A DNA stretch of 64,000 nt from Paracoccaceae bacterium (GCA_021296235.1 JAGWAS010000003.1:124001-188000), one strand, 5' to 3'; shown: positions 38,812 to 49,905, numbered from the stretch's first letter. The notes: generated by a model from the letters alone, not told the origin. Numbers and translations are program-made.

Positions 38812-39858
38812 TTAATTCGAGACAGTATTCTTCTGTTCCGGCAATGGGGAATTCGTCAGTTGAGCCAATCGTTCAAGCCGCTCCATTGCCGCTCTGCTGG
38901 CAATGCTCTCCGTTGCAATTTCGACTCCCTGCGGAAGTGTTGCCGCCCTGTCGGCCACGACAAGCGCCGCCGCGGCATTAAAAAGAACCGCATCGCGATA
39001 GGCGGATCGTTCGCCGGAGAGCAATGACCGCAATCTGACCGCATTGTGCTCGGGGGTCCCGCCGACAATTTCATTGAAAGGGCGAACTGGAAGTCCGGCA
39101 TCATCCGGATGCACCGTGAATTCCGCTATTTCACCATCCTTGAGTTGGCACACGTTGGTTGGTCCACAAATCGAGATCTCATCGGTGCCGTCTGCTGCGT
39201 GAACCAACCACGCGGAGGTGGTGCCAAGTTGCTTCAGGGTTTCGGCCATCGGGCGGATGAGATGGAGGGAATACGCTCCGGACAACTGCTGCCTGACGCC
39301 GGCGGGATTTGTAAGTGGGCCAAGGATGTTGAAAATGGTGCTGGTTCCAAGCTCACGGCGGACCGGCATTACATGCTTCATCGCCGGGTGGTGCACCGGC
39401 GCCATCATGAAGCCAATCCCAATCTCCGAAATTGCCCGTTCCACAATTTCCGGACCGACCGCGGTGTTGACGCCAAGAGACGACAGAACGTCTGCAGCGC
39501 CTGAGAGTGAGGAGAGGTTCCTGTTCCCGTGTTTTGCCACCGGCACTCCAGCGCCGGCAACAACCAGTGCGGCTGCGGTTGAAATGTTCAGCGTGCCCTT
39601 TCCGTCGCCGCCGGTTCCGACGATGTCCATCGCATCTGAGGGTGCAGAAACCGCCCGGCATTTCTGTCGCATAACTGCGGCCGCAGCCGCATATTCCCCA
39701 ACTGATTCGGAGCGCGTTTTCATCGCCATCAGGAGGCCACCGGTTTGTGCCGCAGTGGCTTCACCGTTCATGATAATCGTGAATGCCCGTTGAGCTTCGG
39801 AGTCGTTGAGTGAACGATTGCAGGCAATTGCGATAAGTTCCTTGAGCGCATCCGTCAT
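38812..39858 (-). CDS. trpD: Anthranilate phosphoribosyltransferase
   Basis: Joins anthranilate and PRPP in tryptophan synthesis. Length 348. Seen: the PRPP-binding [22 protein letters not shown] split over residues 82-103 with [21 protein letters not shown] at about 108, [21 protein letters not shown] near 150-170, and [12 protein letters not shown]. No fusion to trpC or trpG. Its ATG overlaps the trpG stop (ATGA). Confidence 0.96.
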   Translation of the reverse strand: MTDALKELIAIACNRSLNDSEAQRAFTIIMNGEATAAQTGGLLMAMKTRSESVGEYAAAAAVMRQKCRAVSAPSDAMDIVGTGGDGKGTLNISTAAALVVAGAGVPVAKHGNRNLSSLSGAADVLSSLGVNTAVGPEIVERAISEIGIGFMMAPVHHPAMKHVMPVRRELGTSTIFNILGPLTNPAGVRQQLSGAYSLHLIRPMAETLKQLGTTSAWLVHAADGTDEISICGPTNVCQLKDGEIAEFTVHPDDAGLPVRPFNEIVGGTPEHNAVRLRSLLSGERSAYRDAVLFNAAAALVVADRAATLPQGVEIATESIASRAAMERLERLAQLTNSPLPEQKNTVSN

Positions 39859-40436
39859 CTTGTTTTTCCTGCTTGATCCAGAAAGGCCGCAAGCACCTTG
39901 TGGCCGTGTTCAGAAGCGATGCTCTCGGGATGAAACTGAAGGCCATAGATCGGCAGGTGCCGATGCTGAAGCCCCATGATCACCCCATTGCGGTTCCAGG
40001 CAACAACGGACAGGACGTCGGGCAGGGCGTCCCTGTCTACGATCAGTGAATGATAGCGCGTTGCCCGAAAGGGTGAAGGCAAACGCTTCATCAACTTGGA
40101 TTCCGCATGGTGAATGTCGTCAGTTTTTCCGTGCACAATCTCGTCGCATATGCTGATCTTGGCACCGAATGCACTCCCGATGGCCTGATGTCCAAGGCAA
40201 ATGCCCAAGACAGGAATCGACTTCTCTGCTGCACTTCGAACGAGATCAATGCAAATGCCCGCCTTGTCGGGCGTGCATGGTCCCGGCGAGAGTATGATTG
40301 ACTCAGGCAACATCGCCAAGGCTTCCTCGACGCAGATTTCGTCATTGCGATGGACAATGACCTCAGCATTCAGTTCACCAAGATATTGTGCAAGGTTGAA
40401 TGTGAAGCTGTCGTAGTTGTCAATCAGCAGCAGCAT
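39855..40436 (-). CDS. trpG: Anthranilate synthase component II (glutamine amidotransferase)
   Basis: Supplies ammonia from glutamine to TrpE. Seen: [20 protein letters not shown] at the N-terminus, [12 protein letters not shown], the nucleophile motif [14 protein letters not shown] with Cys around residue 84, HGKTDDI, RYHSLIV, and the catalytic His/Glu in [13 protein letters not shown]. Length 193 from the ATG matching the family start; another ATG ten codons earlier (40466) is possible, and neither has a good ribosome site. Could also serve folate synthesis as PabA. Confidence 0.94.
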   Translation of the reverse strand: MLLLIDNYDSFTFNLAQYLGELNAEVIVHRNDEICVEEALAMLPESIILSPGPCTPDKAGICIDLVRSAAEKSIPVLGICLGHQAIGSAFGAKISICDEIVHGKTDDIHHAESKLMKRLPSPFRATRYHSLIVDRDALPDVLSVVAWNRNGVIMGLQHRHLPIYGLQFHPESIASEHGHKVLAAFLDQAGKTR

Positions 40437-40510
40437 TTTTGGGCTCGATTCGGGTTTGGAATCCATGCATGCGGCCAGGCCGGCCGGGTGCAGCATCCAC
40501 AGTTTTGGGG

Positions 40511-42028
40511 TCAGCGCCCACCGCTGACGGCCGCGTCGAACATGGAGGCATCCGTCGCCGCTTTGCGCAAGGCCGCGGATTTGTTGACCGACTCCTGCCA
40601 TTCCGCATTTGGATCGCTGTCATGCACAATGCCGCCTCCAGCTTGGATGAATAGGGTCTCCCCCTTCAGCACCGAAGTTCTTAACGCGATGCACATGTCC
40701 ATGTCACCATTGGCGGAGAAATAACCTACGGCACCGCCATAGACACCTCGCTTCTCAATCTCCAACTCGTCAATGATCTCCATTGCCCGCACCTTGGGGG
40801 CGCCGGATACCGTTCCGGCCGGAAGGGCTGCAAGCAGGGCCGACAATGCATCCTGTCCGGCAGAAAGTTCGCCTTCAACATTCGATACGATGTGCATGAT
40901 GTGTGAATATCGTTCCACGGCGAACATTTCTGTCGGTCGCACAGTGCCGACCTTGGCAACCCGACCAACATCATTGCGTCCAAGATCCAGTAGCATCAAA
41001 TGCTCCGCGCGTTCCTTTTCGTCGGCAAGAAGTTCGTCCGCAAGCCGCTCATCTTCTTCAGGGTTTTCGCCGCGGGGACGGCTGCCGGCGAGAGGGCGAA
41101 TTGTGACCTTCTTGCCAAATACCCGCACGAGTATTTCTGGGCTGGCGCCGATGACCTGGAATTCTCCAAAATTAAAGAAGAACATGAATGGCGAAGGATT
41201 TGTGCGCCTGAGTGCCCGATAAAGGGCAATTGGCTTTTCGGTGAACCTCGAATGCCAACGTTGACTCAACACCACCTGAAAAATGTCGCCATCTCTGATG
41301 TAGTCCTTGGCTTTGGTGACCATTGACAGGAAATCTTCTTTGGAAAGGTTTGGCGTGAAAGAAGATTGGTCGAGGGTGGAACCAAAAACACGGCTTGAGT
41401 TCGGCAACGGTCCGGTGATGAGTTCAACCGCCACTTCAACCCGTTTGCAGGCTAACTCATAGGCCTCGCGTGCCGAAACGCCCTCATTGAACCATGCGGG
41501 ACTTACAACGGTAACATCACCCTTGACGCCGTCGAGGACAGCTACCACCGAGGGGCGAATAAGAATGGCGTCCGGCGTTCCTATAAGGTCTTCATTGATG
41601 TGGGGAAGCCGTTCAACCAACCGCACCATGTCATAACCCAGATAGCCGAAGAGGCCGGCGGAACTTGCGGGTAGGTTGGGCGGCAGGTCAATCCTGCATT
41701 CGCTGATTAGCTCCCTAAGGGAGGCAAGAGCACCCTGCACCTCAATCGCACAATCCCCCGGCGACGATTTCGGATTCCTGCAGATGCGGGCAATCCCGTC
41801 ATTGCACTCCCACAACAGGTCGGGATCCATTCCAACGATCGAATACCTGCCGCGGGTCTCTCCGCCGGTAACGGATTCCAGCATGAAACTGTGCCGACCG
41901 GCGTTAGCAAGTTTCAGCATGAGGGAAACCGGCGTATCCAGGTCAGCAGTCAGCGGAAAATGCACGACCTGACTTCTGCCCGATCCATATGCGTCTGAAA
42001 ACTCTTCAAAAGTTGGCGAGATCGACAT
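40511..42028 (-). CDS. trpE: Anthranilate synthase component I
   Basis: Makes anthranilate from chorismate with ammonia from TrpG. About 505 residues. Seen: the tryptophan-feedback region LMLKLANAGRHSFMLESVTGGE near residues 35-58 (LLES-type motif is MLES), FGYLGYDMVRLVERLP, FQVVLSQRW, PSPFMFFFNFGEFQVIGASPEIL, RPLAGSRPRGENPEED, LDLGRNDVGRVAKVGTV, and SGAPKVRAMEIIDELE. The second ATG is preferred because GAGGA lies six bases upstream of it, overlapping the ppiD stop codon; that points to coupling with ppiD. Confidence 0.96.
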   Translation of the reverse strand: MSISPTFEEFSDAYGSGRSQVVHFPLTADLDTPVSLMLKLANAGRHSFMLESVTGGETRGRYSIVGMDPDLLWECNDGIARICRNPKSSPGDCAIEVQGALASLRELISECRIDLPPNLPASSAGLFGYLGYDMVRLVERLPHINEDLIGTPDAILIRPSVVAVLDGVKGDVTVVSPAWFNEGVSAREAYELACKRVEVAVELITGPLPNSSRVFGSTLDQSSFTPNLSKEDFLSMVTKAKDYIRDGDIFQVVLSQRWHSRFTEKPIALYRALRRTNPSPFMFFFNFGEFQVIGASPEILVRVFGKKVTIRPLAGSRPRGENPEEDERLADELLADEKERAEHLMLLDLGRNDVGRVAKVGTVRPTEMFAVERYSHIMHIVSNVEGELSAGQDALSALLAALPAGTVSGAPKVRAMEIIDELEIEKRGVYGGAVGYFSANGDMDMCIALRTSVLKGETLFIQAGGGIVHDSDPNAEWQESVNKSAALRKAATDASMFDAAVSGGR

Positions 42029-42037
42029 CCACATTCC

Positions 42038-43891
42038 TCATTGGAGTTGAGTGTGAATCGAGTCAATTGTCACGTGGTCGATTTTGATCCCTGCATCCTT
42101 CTGAAGATACTCTGAGTACAACCGAAATACATCGTTTCCGGTTGCAGCGGTATACCGTCTCAGAAGGGTCTTCCGCAAAGAGTCCGCTTCGTCGCTGCTC
42201 ATCTCGACCCGATTGATTGCGTCAAGCTGAACGACGCCCATCGTTTGCCCCTCACCGACAATCGCGATGTCACCGACGTTGATGTCGAATACGGTGTCGA
42301 TCATGCCGGGCGGGCCGTAGGAAAGATTCTCCAAACGTCCCACCCCCTCTTCAACTTGGGATTCGAACCCGATTTCTGCGAACCCTTGGCCTGATTTCAG
42401 CCTCCCGATCACAAATTCTGCGTGTTTTTTCAGAAGTTCCTCAACCTTTGCATCCCTCCAAGATGCGGCAACATCCTCCATTGCCTCATCGAATGGTCGC
42501 AGCCTTGGAGGCACAATGCCATTCAGCCGGACGGCAAACACGCCGCCATCAGACATGTTCTCAAGTTCAGGGAAGTCATCTTCGGTCAACGAATTGACCG
42601 AGTTCCTGAATTGTCCACTGGCCGCGATGCCTTCATTCGTGTCCGGCCCCATCAAAAGGCTTCCCAACTGCAACTTGGTATCAGCGGCGATCTCCTCCAA
42701 GGTGGCACCGCCAGCCAGCAAATCTTCGTAGTTTTCGATATTGTCGGCGATCGCGCTCTCGGCCAACTCAAGAGACAACTCCTCGGTCAGTTCCTCGGAT
42801 GCGTCCTCAAATGGTGTGAATCTGGCCTCCAAGACCGCATTTACCCGATAAATGGCGGGACCCAGTTCGGATTCCACCGGCCCAAACAGCCCGGTATCCG
42901 AACTGTCGAACAAAAGGGACGCAGCATCCTCAGACAAATCTTCTCGGCGAATCTCACCAACCTCTGCATCCTCAAGCGCTATCCGGCGTTCCTCAAGCAA
43001 CCCGCTGAACCCGATCTCACCATCGTCAAGGCGCTTTCTGGCAGATTCGGCTTCCTGCATGTTCGGAAAAACCACGCGATCAGCGATCCTGCGTGCAGGA
43101 ATGTCGTATTCATCGGTTCGGGCATCGTATTCGGCCCGCACTGCGGCGACATCGACTTTCAATTCGGTGGACAGCATTTCTGGTGTCAACCAAACATAAG
43201 TTACATCCCTGAATTCGGGATCTGTGAACTCGTCCGGGTTTTCGTCGTAGTGGGAACGAAGTTCCGCAACCTTGCTGTCGGGAACCGGTTCGGGCAGGTC
43301 GTCTTCAACAATGGCAACCCATCGAAAGTCCCGTGTGTTCAGCCGGCGTTCGATCCGGTCGTTGAGATATTCGCTGGAGGGTTGAATTCCATCCCCAATC
43401 GAGGATCTAACAATGTTGCGTGTTTCTTCCTGCCGTACAATTGTATCGAATTCCGCATGGCTGAGGCCATTGCGCTCAAGGACAAACTCATAGCTGTCCC
43501 GATCGAAATTCCCGTCAATTCCCTGAAAGGATGTCATGGTGCGAAGCGATTCCAGCACAGTTTCATCACCGACAGAAATGCCCAAATTCGATGCTTCGTT
43601 ATCGATTGCAGCTTGAAGCAGCAGCCGTTCAAGCGCTTGGCGGTCCAAGCCAAGACCAATGGCTTCTTCGGCAGAGACCCTTGTTCCGGTTAGCTGGGAC
43701 AAAGAGTTGATTTCAGCCTGGAGCGCCCGAACATAATCGTCAACGGTGATATCCTCATCGCCCACTGAACCGACTGCCCTCACGGAAGTGCTGAAATTTC
43801 CTATTCCGAATCCAGCCAAGCTTACCACCAGCAATCCGATGAGAACGTACACAACGACGTTTGACATCTTGATCCGATCAGTTTTTGCCAT
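42038..43891 (-). CDS. ppiD: PpiD-type membrane-anchored peptidyl-prolyl isomerase
   Basis: Periplasmic folding factor anchored in the inner membrane by one N-terminal span (NVVVYVLIGLLVVSLAGFGIG, residues about 11-31). The 617-residue protein then has a SurA-N-like region (QALERLLLQAAIDNEASNLG), a parvulin-like central region around YDIPARRIADRVVFPNMQEAESA, and long helical flanks rich in acidic residues. The parvulin domain is weak, as often seen in PpiD. The ATG eight codons inside the longest frame (MAKTDRIKMS) is preferred over a TTG. It leads the trpEGD genes, an arrangement known in Rhodobacterales. Confidence 0.88.
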   Translation of the reverse strand: MAKTDRIKMSNVVVYVLIGLLVVSLAGFGIGNFSTSVRAVGSVGDEDITVDDYVRALQAEINSLSQLTGTRVSAEEAIGLGLDRQALERLLLQAAIDNEASNLGISVGDETVLESLRTMTSFQGIDGNFDRDSYEFVLERNGLSHAEFDTIVRQEETRNIVRSSIGDGIQPSSEYLNDRIERRLNTRDFRWVAIVEDDLPEPVPDSKVAELRSHYDENPDEFTDPEFRDVTYVWLTPEMLSTELKVDVAAVRAEYDARTDEYDIPARRIADRVVFPNMQEAESARKRLDDGEIGFSGLLEERRIALEDAEVGEIRREDLSEDAASLLFDSSDTGLFGPVESELGPAIYRVNAVLEARFTPFEDASEELTEELSLELAESAIADNIENYEDLLAGGATLEEIAADTKLQLGSLLMGPDTNEGIAASGQFRNSVNSLTEDDFPELENMSDGGVFAVRLNGIVPPRLRPFDEAMEDVAASWRDAKVEELLKKHAEFVIGRLKSGQGFAEIGFESQVEEGVGRLENLSYGPPGMIDTVFDINVGDIAIVGEGQTMGVVQLDAINRVEMSSDEADSLRKTLLRRYTAATGNDVFRLYSEYLQKDAGIKIDHVTIDSIHTQLQ

Positions 43892-43990
43892 TGCACCCGC
43901 AGTCCGATTGCCCAAATCGCAAGGGTTCTAGGCATCCTCGATGCCCGTGGCAAGGGACACGAAAGTCGACGAGGCGTCAAAAGCTGAATT

Positions 43991-45169
43991 TCAGGGACGA
44001 TAACTGCCAAGCCGGTCGAAAAGATCACCGATTCCGTCCCTGTCGACATTTGCATATGCAATGCGCAGTTGTTTTGTGGCACCAGCATGGCCTGCAGGCG
44101 CAAACATGGTTCCGGGCAGGACCAGCACAGCGAGTTCAGCCAGCATTTTCAACACAAGCTTGTCTGAAGAGAGCGTGAACGGGTGTTCGACATAGGCAAA
44201 ATATGCTCCGCAACCGAGCAGCCGCCACTCATCAAGTTCGGCAAACCCGGTTTCGATGCATCGGCGGCGGTTCAGGATTTCGGCTCGTTGGTCCGCCAGC
44301 CAGTCATCGAGGTTGCGGATGCCGTAAAGCGCAGCATGCTGGCCGATCCGGTTGGGGCAGATCGTAACCGTGTCAAGAAACTTCTCGGCTTCGGACAGCA
44401 ATGCCTCTGAGGCGACAATCGCTCCGATTCTGTGTCCGGTGAGGCGGTAGGCCTTCGAAAAGGAATATAGATGAATGAAGGTTCGCGGCCAATCTGGGTC
44501 GGAAAAAAAGTCGTGGACCGGACCGGTCCGCGAATCGAAATCCCGGTAGGTTTCATCCATGACGAGTGTGACCTGCCTGTCCCGTGCCAGATCATAAATC
44601 TGACGAACAAGCGCTGCCGGATACTCACTGCCGGTCGGATTGTTCGGTGAAACCAGAACGATTGCCCGCGTGGATTCAACCATGGCGCGAGCGATGGCAT
44701 CCGGATCCGGCATCAAGCTTCCCCCGTTGTCTGGCAACCTGGCTTCAATACCCATCATGTCCAGCCACATTTTGTGGTTAAAGTACCATGGAGCGGTGAT
44801 AATTACTGAATCGCCCGATTGAGCCAACGCAGAGATGGCGGCGGCGAAGGCCTGGTTACAGCCGGAAGTTACAGCAACTTGGTTGGAAGAGATGGCACCT
44901 TCATAGGCAACCGACCAGCGGTCGGCGATTGCTTGGCGCAGTTCCGGGTTCCCGAGAACGGGCCCATAGATATGAGCATCCATGTCGCTGGCCGCAAAAT
45001 TCGACATGGCTTGCCGCAGCGGCTTCGGGGGCAAAGCTACAGGTGCCGCCTGGGACAGATTGAGCAGTTCGTGTGCAGTGGTTCGTGGAGTGCGTTCGAG
45101 CCAACGTCGAGCTTCCATCACCGGAGGGCTTGCGGTCGCCGAGAACCGCGGATTGAATCTCTGGGTCAA
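43991..45169 (-). CDS. PLP-dependent aminotransferase, class I/II
   Basis: Fold-type I transaminase of 392 residues. Seen: SQAAPVALPPKPLRQA near residue 40, IYGPVLGNPELRQAIA, VTSGCNQAFAAAISALAQSGDSVII split over residues 98-122, SPNNPTGSEYP, VMDETYRDF, the PLP-lysine motif SFSKAYRLTGHRIGA around 235-249, and a C-terminal RIAYAN. The substrate amino acid cannot be told. A TTG start preceded by AAGGA at eight bases includes the family-like N-terminus NPRFSATASPP; the next ATG, 17 codons in, would cut it. Divergent from ispA. Confidence 0.9.
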   Translation of the reverse strand: MTQRFNPRFSATASPPVMEARRWLERTPRTTAHELLNLSQAAPVALPPKPLRQAMSNFAASDMDAHIYGPVLGNPELRQAIADRWSVAYEGAISSNQVAVTSGCNQAFAAAISALAQSGDSVIITAPWYFNHKMWLDMMGIEARLPDNGGSLMPDPDAIARAMVESTRAIVLVSPNNPTGSEYPAALVRQIYDLARDRQVTLVMDETYRDFDSRTGPVHDFFSDPDWPRTFIHLYSFSKAYRLTGHRIGAIVASEALLSEAEKFLDTVTICPNRIGQHAALYGIRNLDDWLADQRAEILNRRRCIETGFAELDEWRLLGCGAYFAYVEHPFTLSSDKLVLKMLAELAVLVLPGTMFAPAGHAGATKQLRIAYANVDRDGIGDLFDRLGSYRP

Positions 45170-45598
45170 GGGTTCGATCCTTCCGTGACTTCACCGACGC
45201 CGGTTCAACGAGATCAACCGATCGGAACGGATATGCCCGAGGTGGCTTGGTTCAGCAACCCGGATCAAAAAAAATCGGCAGCGGCAATGGATCCCGGTAC
45301 ACGGCATGCAGCGCTTTGCCGGGGTCAATCGGGTGTCGAGTTGTACCGAATGCGCCAATGCTTGCGGCTCGTTCTTCATCCGGTTTGCCTCGATTGGCTT
45401 CGATGCCTGCAATTTGTTTCTCCGAGTTTGCCGATTAACCGGGCTTGACTATTTTGCGTTAACAAATTCAAACATTATGCAGACGTCGAACTGACGTTTG
45501 GACATGTCGCAATCAGGCATCGCGGGATCGTTCTGTCGCGGTATTATTGCCATGCGGTTTGAATTTCGGCAGTATTGAGGAACAGGAGACCGACAACA
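45170..45598. other. Divergent intergenic region before ispA
   Basis: About 430 bases between the aminotransferase and ispA starts. No coding sequence is convincing on either strand. The AT-rich part near 45450-45480 (TTGACT, GTTAAC, CATTAT) is the best place for an ispA-dxs promoter, but spacing of the hexamers is not canonical. Confidence 0.4.
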
Positions 45599-46513
45599 TT
45601 GGAAATGGATTCCGAGGTGGCTGCGGACATAACCGTCAAACGCGAGCTTTCGCAGTTCGCAACCGAGTTCGAACCGGTCCTCCGCGGCATGCTTCCGCGT
45701 GAGGAGCATCCCCGCACTGATCTTGTTGAAGCAATGAGCTACGCAACTGTCGGCGGTGGCAAGTACCTGCGGCCCTACATTGTTCGCTGTTCGGCCGAGA
45801 TGTTTGGTGTGCCGCCGTTGTCAAGCATGCGGGCCGGTTCCGCTGTTGAGGCAGTTCACGCCTATTCGCTGGTTCATGATGATCTTCCGGCGCTCGACAA
45901 CGATGATCTTCGACGTGGAAGGCCGACCTGCCATTGCGCCTTCGGGGAGGCGACTGCAATTTTGGCTGGCGACGGCCTGCTGACGTTGGCATTCGAAATT
46001 CTTGCACACCGCGAGACGCATGCATCAACCGCAACCAGGCTGGAACTCATCGCCTCCCTTGCACATGCCGCCGGGGCGTCAGGAATGATCGGCGGACAAA
46101 TGATTGATCTTGACTGCGAAAACAGGACGGTGGATTTCACCACCGCTGGAATCCTTGCACGCAAGAAGACCGGCGCCCTATTTTCATTTGCCACCTCGGC
46201 TGGGGCAATTCTGGGACGGGCCAGCGAACTGGAACGGCAGGCGCTCTCGGAATTCGGCTCCGACATGGGGTTGGCCTTTCAGATCGTTGATGACATTTTG
46301 GATGTGGAGGGCAACGAAAGACTCATTGGGAAGCGGGCCGGAAAGGACGCCGATGCCGGCAAGGCGACCTTTGTCTCAATATTGGGATTGGAAAAGGCAA
46401 AATCGGAACTGGATCGGACTGTTCGGCAGGCAGTGGGCCACCTGGAGCCGTTTGACTGCCGCGCGGATTCCCTTAGATCGATTGTTGAATTCATTGCGTC
46501 CAGGGATCGTTAA
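45599..46513 (+). CDS. ispA: Farnesyl diphosphate synthase (short-chain polyprenyl synthase)
   Basis: Condenses DMAPP and IPP to geranyl and farnesyl diphosphate. Seen: [11 protein letters not shown], the first aspartate-rich motif DDLPALDND with [37 protein letters not shown], and the second motif [12 protein letters not shown] near residue 230. The start is uncertain: TTG at 45599 has GGAG about ten bases upstream and is used here; ATG at 45605 is two codons later. dxs follows after 44 bases, the usual alphaproteobacterial pair (the small xseB gene often found in front is not visible). Confidence 0.95.
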   Translation: MEMDSEVAADITVKRELSQFATEFEPVLRGMLPREEHPRTDLVEAMSYATVGGGKYLRPYIVRCSAEMFGVPPLSSMRAGSAVEAVHAYSLVHDDLPALDNDDLRRGRPTCHCAFGEATAILAGDGLLTLAFEILAHRETHASTATRLELIASLAHAAGASGMIGGQMIDLDCENRTVDFTTAGILARKKTGALFSFATSAGAILGRASELERQALSEFGSDMGLAFQIVDDILDVEGNERLIGKRAGKDADAGKATFVSILGLEKAKSELDRTVRQAVGHLEPFDCRADSLRSIVEFIASRDR

Positions 46514-46557
46514 CCCGGATAAAGCTGAAGGAAATTTGCAGTTCGGAGGAAATTGAA

Positions 46558-48468
46558 ATGCCAGAAACAACGCTTCTTGACAAGGTTTCCACACCCGCTG
46601 ATCTCAGGAAACTTGATCAGCAACAGTTGAGGCAATTTGCCGATGAACTGCGGACCGAAACCATCAACACCGTTTCGGAAACCGGTGGTCATCTTGGAGC
46701 TGGCTTGGGCGTTATCGAGTTGACCGTGGCTCTGCACTACCTGTTTGAAACACCGGACGACAAGATCATTTGGGATGTGGGTCACCAAGTCTATCCCCAC
46801 AAAATTCTGACTGGCCGAAGGGATCGAATAAGGACACTGCGTCAAGGCGGTGGGCTTTCCGGGTTTACCAAGCGGGCCGAAAGCGAATTTGATCCGTTCG
46901 GTGCCGCCCACGCATCGACTTCAATCTCTGCTGCCCTTGGTTTTTCCGTGGCACGTGATCTGTGCAAGAGGGACAACAAGGTCATAGCCGTAATCGGCGA
47001 TGGCGCGATGACGGGCGGCATGGCATTCGAGGCAATGAACAACGCCGGGGCCATGGAAAACAAGTTGATCGTAATTCTCAACGACAACGATATGTCAATT
47101 GCTCCCCCTGTTGGTGCGCTGTCAGCGTACCTCTCCCGGTTGATATCATCCAAACAGTACCGTTCGCTGCGGGATGTGGGATTGCATTTGACAGAAAACT
47201 TCCCGCGAACGTTGAAGAAGTCGGCTCAACGTGCCGAGACCTTCGCAAGGGGCTTGTTAACCGGCGGAACCCTGTTTGAGGAGTTGGGTCTTTTTTATGT
47301 TGGTCCGGTTGACGGTCACAACCTGAATCATTTGATTCCGGTTCTTCGGAATGTCAGGGACGATACGGCAGATGGCCCCGTTCTCATCCATGTGGTTACG
47401 AGGAAGGGCAAGGGATACGCACCGGCTGAGAAGTCAGACGATGCCTATCACGGCGTTGGTAAGTTTGAGGTGTCAACCGGCGCACTCGCCAAGGGTGGAT
47501 CGAACCTGCCAAGTTACACAAGTGTTTTTGCCAACAGTTTGATTAACGAGGCAAAAAGAGACGAGCGCATCGTTGCAATTACTGCGGCAATGCCCTCCGG
47601 CACCGGCATTGACAAGTTTGAACAGGAGTTTCCGGAAAGAACATTTGATGTTGGCCTTGCCGAGCAGCATGCCGTTACGTTTGCCGCCGGTCTAGCAGCG
47701 GATGGAATGAAACCGTTTTGTGCGATCTATTCGACCTTCCTGCAGAGGGCCTTCGACCAGATTGTTCACGATGTTGCCATTCAGGGTCTTCCGGTCAGGT
47801 TTGCGCTCGACAGGGCGGGGTTTGTTGGAGCGGACGGCCAAACCCACTGTGGGGCCTTTGACATCGCCTACATGGGGTGCCTGCCCGGCATGGTTCTGAT
47901 GGCTGCCTCTGACGAGGCGGAACTCGTTCACATGGTTGCAACCGCGGCAGCGATCGACGACAGACCCAGCGCTTTTCGCTTTCCGCGCGGAAGCGGTGTC
48001 GGGGTTCAATTGCCGGATCAGCCGGAACTGCTCGAAATCGGAAAGGGCAGATTGATTAAGGAGGGAAACCACATCGCACTGCTGTCGTATGGCTCCAGAC
48101 TTCAGGATTGCATGAGGGCCGCCTCCATGCTTGATGCCAAGGGATTGTCCACAACTGTAGCCGACGCGCGATTTGCGAAACCGCTGGATGAAGAACTGGT
48201 TTTGCGTCTTGCAAAGGAACATCCAATCCTGATCACCGTTGAGGAGGGATCGATTGGAGGATTCTCCAGTCAGGTCATGAGCACGCTTGCGCTCAACGGA
48301 GTTTTTGACGCGGGTTTGGCGTTTCGGCCAATCTTCATGCCGGACAGGTTTCTTGATCAGGATACGCCGGCAAATCAGGTGAAATCGGCTGAACTTGATG
48401 CAGACTCCATCGTCGCGACCGCACTGTCCGCAACGGGCAACCAAACAGACATCAAGTTGGTGGTCTGA
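46558..48468 (+). CDS. dxs: 1-deoxy-D-xylulose-5-phosphate synthase
   Basis: Thiamine-diphosphate enzyme joining pyruvate and glyceraldehyde 3-phosphate, first and rate-controlling step of the MEP pathway. Length 636. Seen: [35 protein letters not shown], the ThDP-binding [45 protein letters not shown], the catalytic-Glu segment [17 protein letters not shown], and [11 protein letters not shown] good ribosome site (GGAGGAAA) precedes the ATG. Co-transcribed with ispA in all likelihood. Confidence 0.97.
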   Translation: MPETTLLDKVSTPADLRKLDQQQLRQFADELRTETINTVSETGGHLGAGLGVIELTVALHYLFETPDDKIIWDVGHQVYPHKILTGRRDRIRTLRQGGGLSGFTKRAESEFDPFGAAHASTSISAALGFSVARDLCKRDNKVIAVIGDGAMTGGMAFEAMNNAGAMENKLIVILNDNDMSIAPPVGALSAYLSRLISSKQYRSLRDVGLHLTENFPRTLKKSAQRAETFARGLLTGGTLFEELGLFYVGPVDGHNLNHLIPVLRNVRDDTADGPVLIHVVTRKGKGYAPAEKSDDAYHGVGKFEVSTGALAKGGSNLPSYTSVFANSLINEAKRDERIVAITAAMPSGTGIDKFEQEFPERTFDVGLAEQHAVTFAAGLAADGMKPFCAIYSTFLQRAFDQIVHDVAIQGLPVRFALDRAGFVGADGQTHCGAFDIAYMGCLPGMVLMAASDEAELVHMVATAAAIDDRPSAFRFPRGSGVGVQLPDQPELLEIGKGRLIKEGNHIALLSYGSRLQDCMRAASMLDAKGLSTTVADARFAKPLDEELVLRLAKEHPILITVEEGSIGGFSSQVMSTLALNGVFDAGLAFRPIFMPDRFLDQDTPANQVKSAELDADSIVATALSATGNQTDIKLVV

Positions 48469-48594
48469 TTGCCGGTAAATTCCTGTTGAACCGTAGCCTC
48501 GGCATCAAAAGAACTGGAGTCTAGTCAAGCAAGACAATCCGCCGCTGGTGTCGGCGGCATTGCAATTGAGCTGCGGCCCCAATTTGCTGTGGAT

Positions 48595-49728
48595 TCAAAC
48601 CTTTCTAATCAAGACAATTCGGTTTGTGTTGGTGCCGCGCTCATTGTTGGAAACTCCCCAGCAATTTGAAGTCTTTGTGAAATTCTGCTGGTTTATGATC
48701 ACACCCATTACCTGGAGCGGCAGTCCAGATGCCGCAGCAATGACATTTTCCTCCAATTTAACGGATCCGTTTCTGACTTCACCGACCTCGAAGGCAATAT
48801 GGCCGCCGGGCCGCGTGATGCGACCAAGCTCCGTAAGCGTCAATCTGACGAACTCCTGCCATTCCGGAACGTAACGATGCTTTGAGATTGCCACTGCGTC
48901 CGGGTCAATTCCGGCGAACCAGCAGCGCAGCCAATTGTCCGTTTCGTATGCCACAATGTCCAGAAACGGAGGCGAGGTAACCGTCAGACCGACGGTGCAA
49001 TCCCCGATTCCGGATGTCTTGTGCGCTGGGCCGGTGAAGAACATTGCCCTCTCGGAATGGACGTCTCCATCGACGAGCAGTGCCTTTGATTTTTTCCAGA
49101 TCAAACCCGGAACGTCCCGAGCGGGCGGGACCTGGCTGCGCCTTTTGTTGATGCGGGTTTGCCGATCCACACTGACGGCTTGGTTGGGCGGTAGAGTGTA
49201 GACGGAGAAAAATCCAGTTGAATGGCCGGTCAATCGATTGATCGCCACCATTCTGATCCAAGCATCAACATCGTCGAGTCTTCCTGCGGCTTCCCTTTCC
49301 AACAACCAGTCTCTGAGCATTTCAATCTTGGCAAGCGTTTTGCAATGGTAAAACGCAAGTAGTTTCTCATTTTCAACCGGCTTGCCCTCATCCCAAGGCA
49401 ATTCGGAGAGCCTGCTCCAAATCTGACTCAGATTCGGGGTTCGGATCCTTGGGGCTGCCATTGCAATGCTCAGAGGATTGATGTCGTTGCCGCAGGGAAC
49501 GCGCCGCATCAAAGCCGCTTCAATCGGCGTCGTGCCCCTGCCCATGAAAGGGTCGTGAACAATCTCCCCGGGGTTAGTCAGCCGGCTGATGAAGAAGTTG
49601 GGCAGTTGGGGCTTGAAGCAGGCCCGATAGCTGATTTCGTGTATACTGTGGCACTGGCGTTGTTTTGATGTCCAGAACTCATTGACGAAATGGGGAATTC
49701 CGTTCCGGCACTCGACAATGGTCTCCAT
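48595..49728 (-). CDS. Orphan DNA (N4/N6) methyltransferase-like protein
   Basis: SAM-dependent amino-methyltransferase of about 377 residues. Seen: VNEFWTSKQRQCHSIHEISYRACFKPQ near the start, the SAM-binding motif I DPFMGRGTTPIEAAL at about 59-73 with GNDINPLS, and the catalytic motif IV TSPPFLD at 251-257, followed by GHIAFEVGEVRNG. The motif order I then IV and TSPPF fit the N4-cytosine/N6-adenine group. No restriction endonuclease or specificity gene lies next to it, so it looks solitary. ATG at 49728 is chosen; a TTG at 49806 would extend it by 26 residues. Target site unknown; an RNA substrate is not excluded. Confidence 0.82.
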   Translation of the reverse strand: METIVECRNGIPHFVNEFWTSKQRQCHSIHEISYRACFKPQLPNFFISRLTNPGEIVHDPFMGRGTTPIEAALMRRVPCGNDINPLSIAMAAPRIRTPNLSQIWSRLSELPWDEGKPVENEKLLAFYHCKTLAKIEMLRDWLLEREAAGRLDDVDAWIRMVAINRLTGHSTGFFSVYTLPPNQAVSVDRQTRINKRRSQVPPARDVPGLIWKKSKALLVDGDVHSERAMFFTGPAHKTSGIGDCTVGLTVTSPPFLDIVAYETDNWLRCWFAGIDPDAVAISKHRYVPEWQEFVRLTLTELGRITRPGGHIAFEVGEVRNGSVKLEENVIAAASGLPLQVMGVIINQQNFTKTSNCWGVSNNERGTNTNRIVLIRKV

Positions 49729-49905
49729 CCCGAATTTGCGGAATCCCCGAACCTCTTCAACAATTGATTGTTTTGGAGACAGAACGCTAAATGGCGGAGT
49801 GCTCAACGTTTTCAGTTTCTCGGAGTTTCGGCGGCGGAGGCCGCCACCAACGATCTTGGCAGGAATCTTACTTGGCTGAATTCAAGCCGCGGCGCAATTT
49901 TTCTG

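Noticed and set aside
45155..45190. A GGTTCGATCC stretch resembling a tRNA T-arm
   Set aside because: There is no matching acceptor stem or anticodon arm, and it overlaps the start of the aminotransferase gene.
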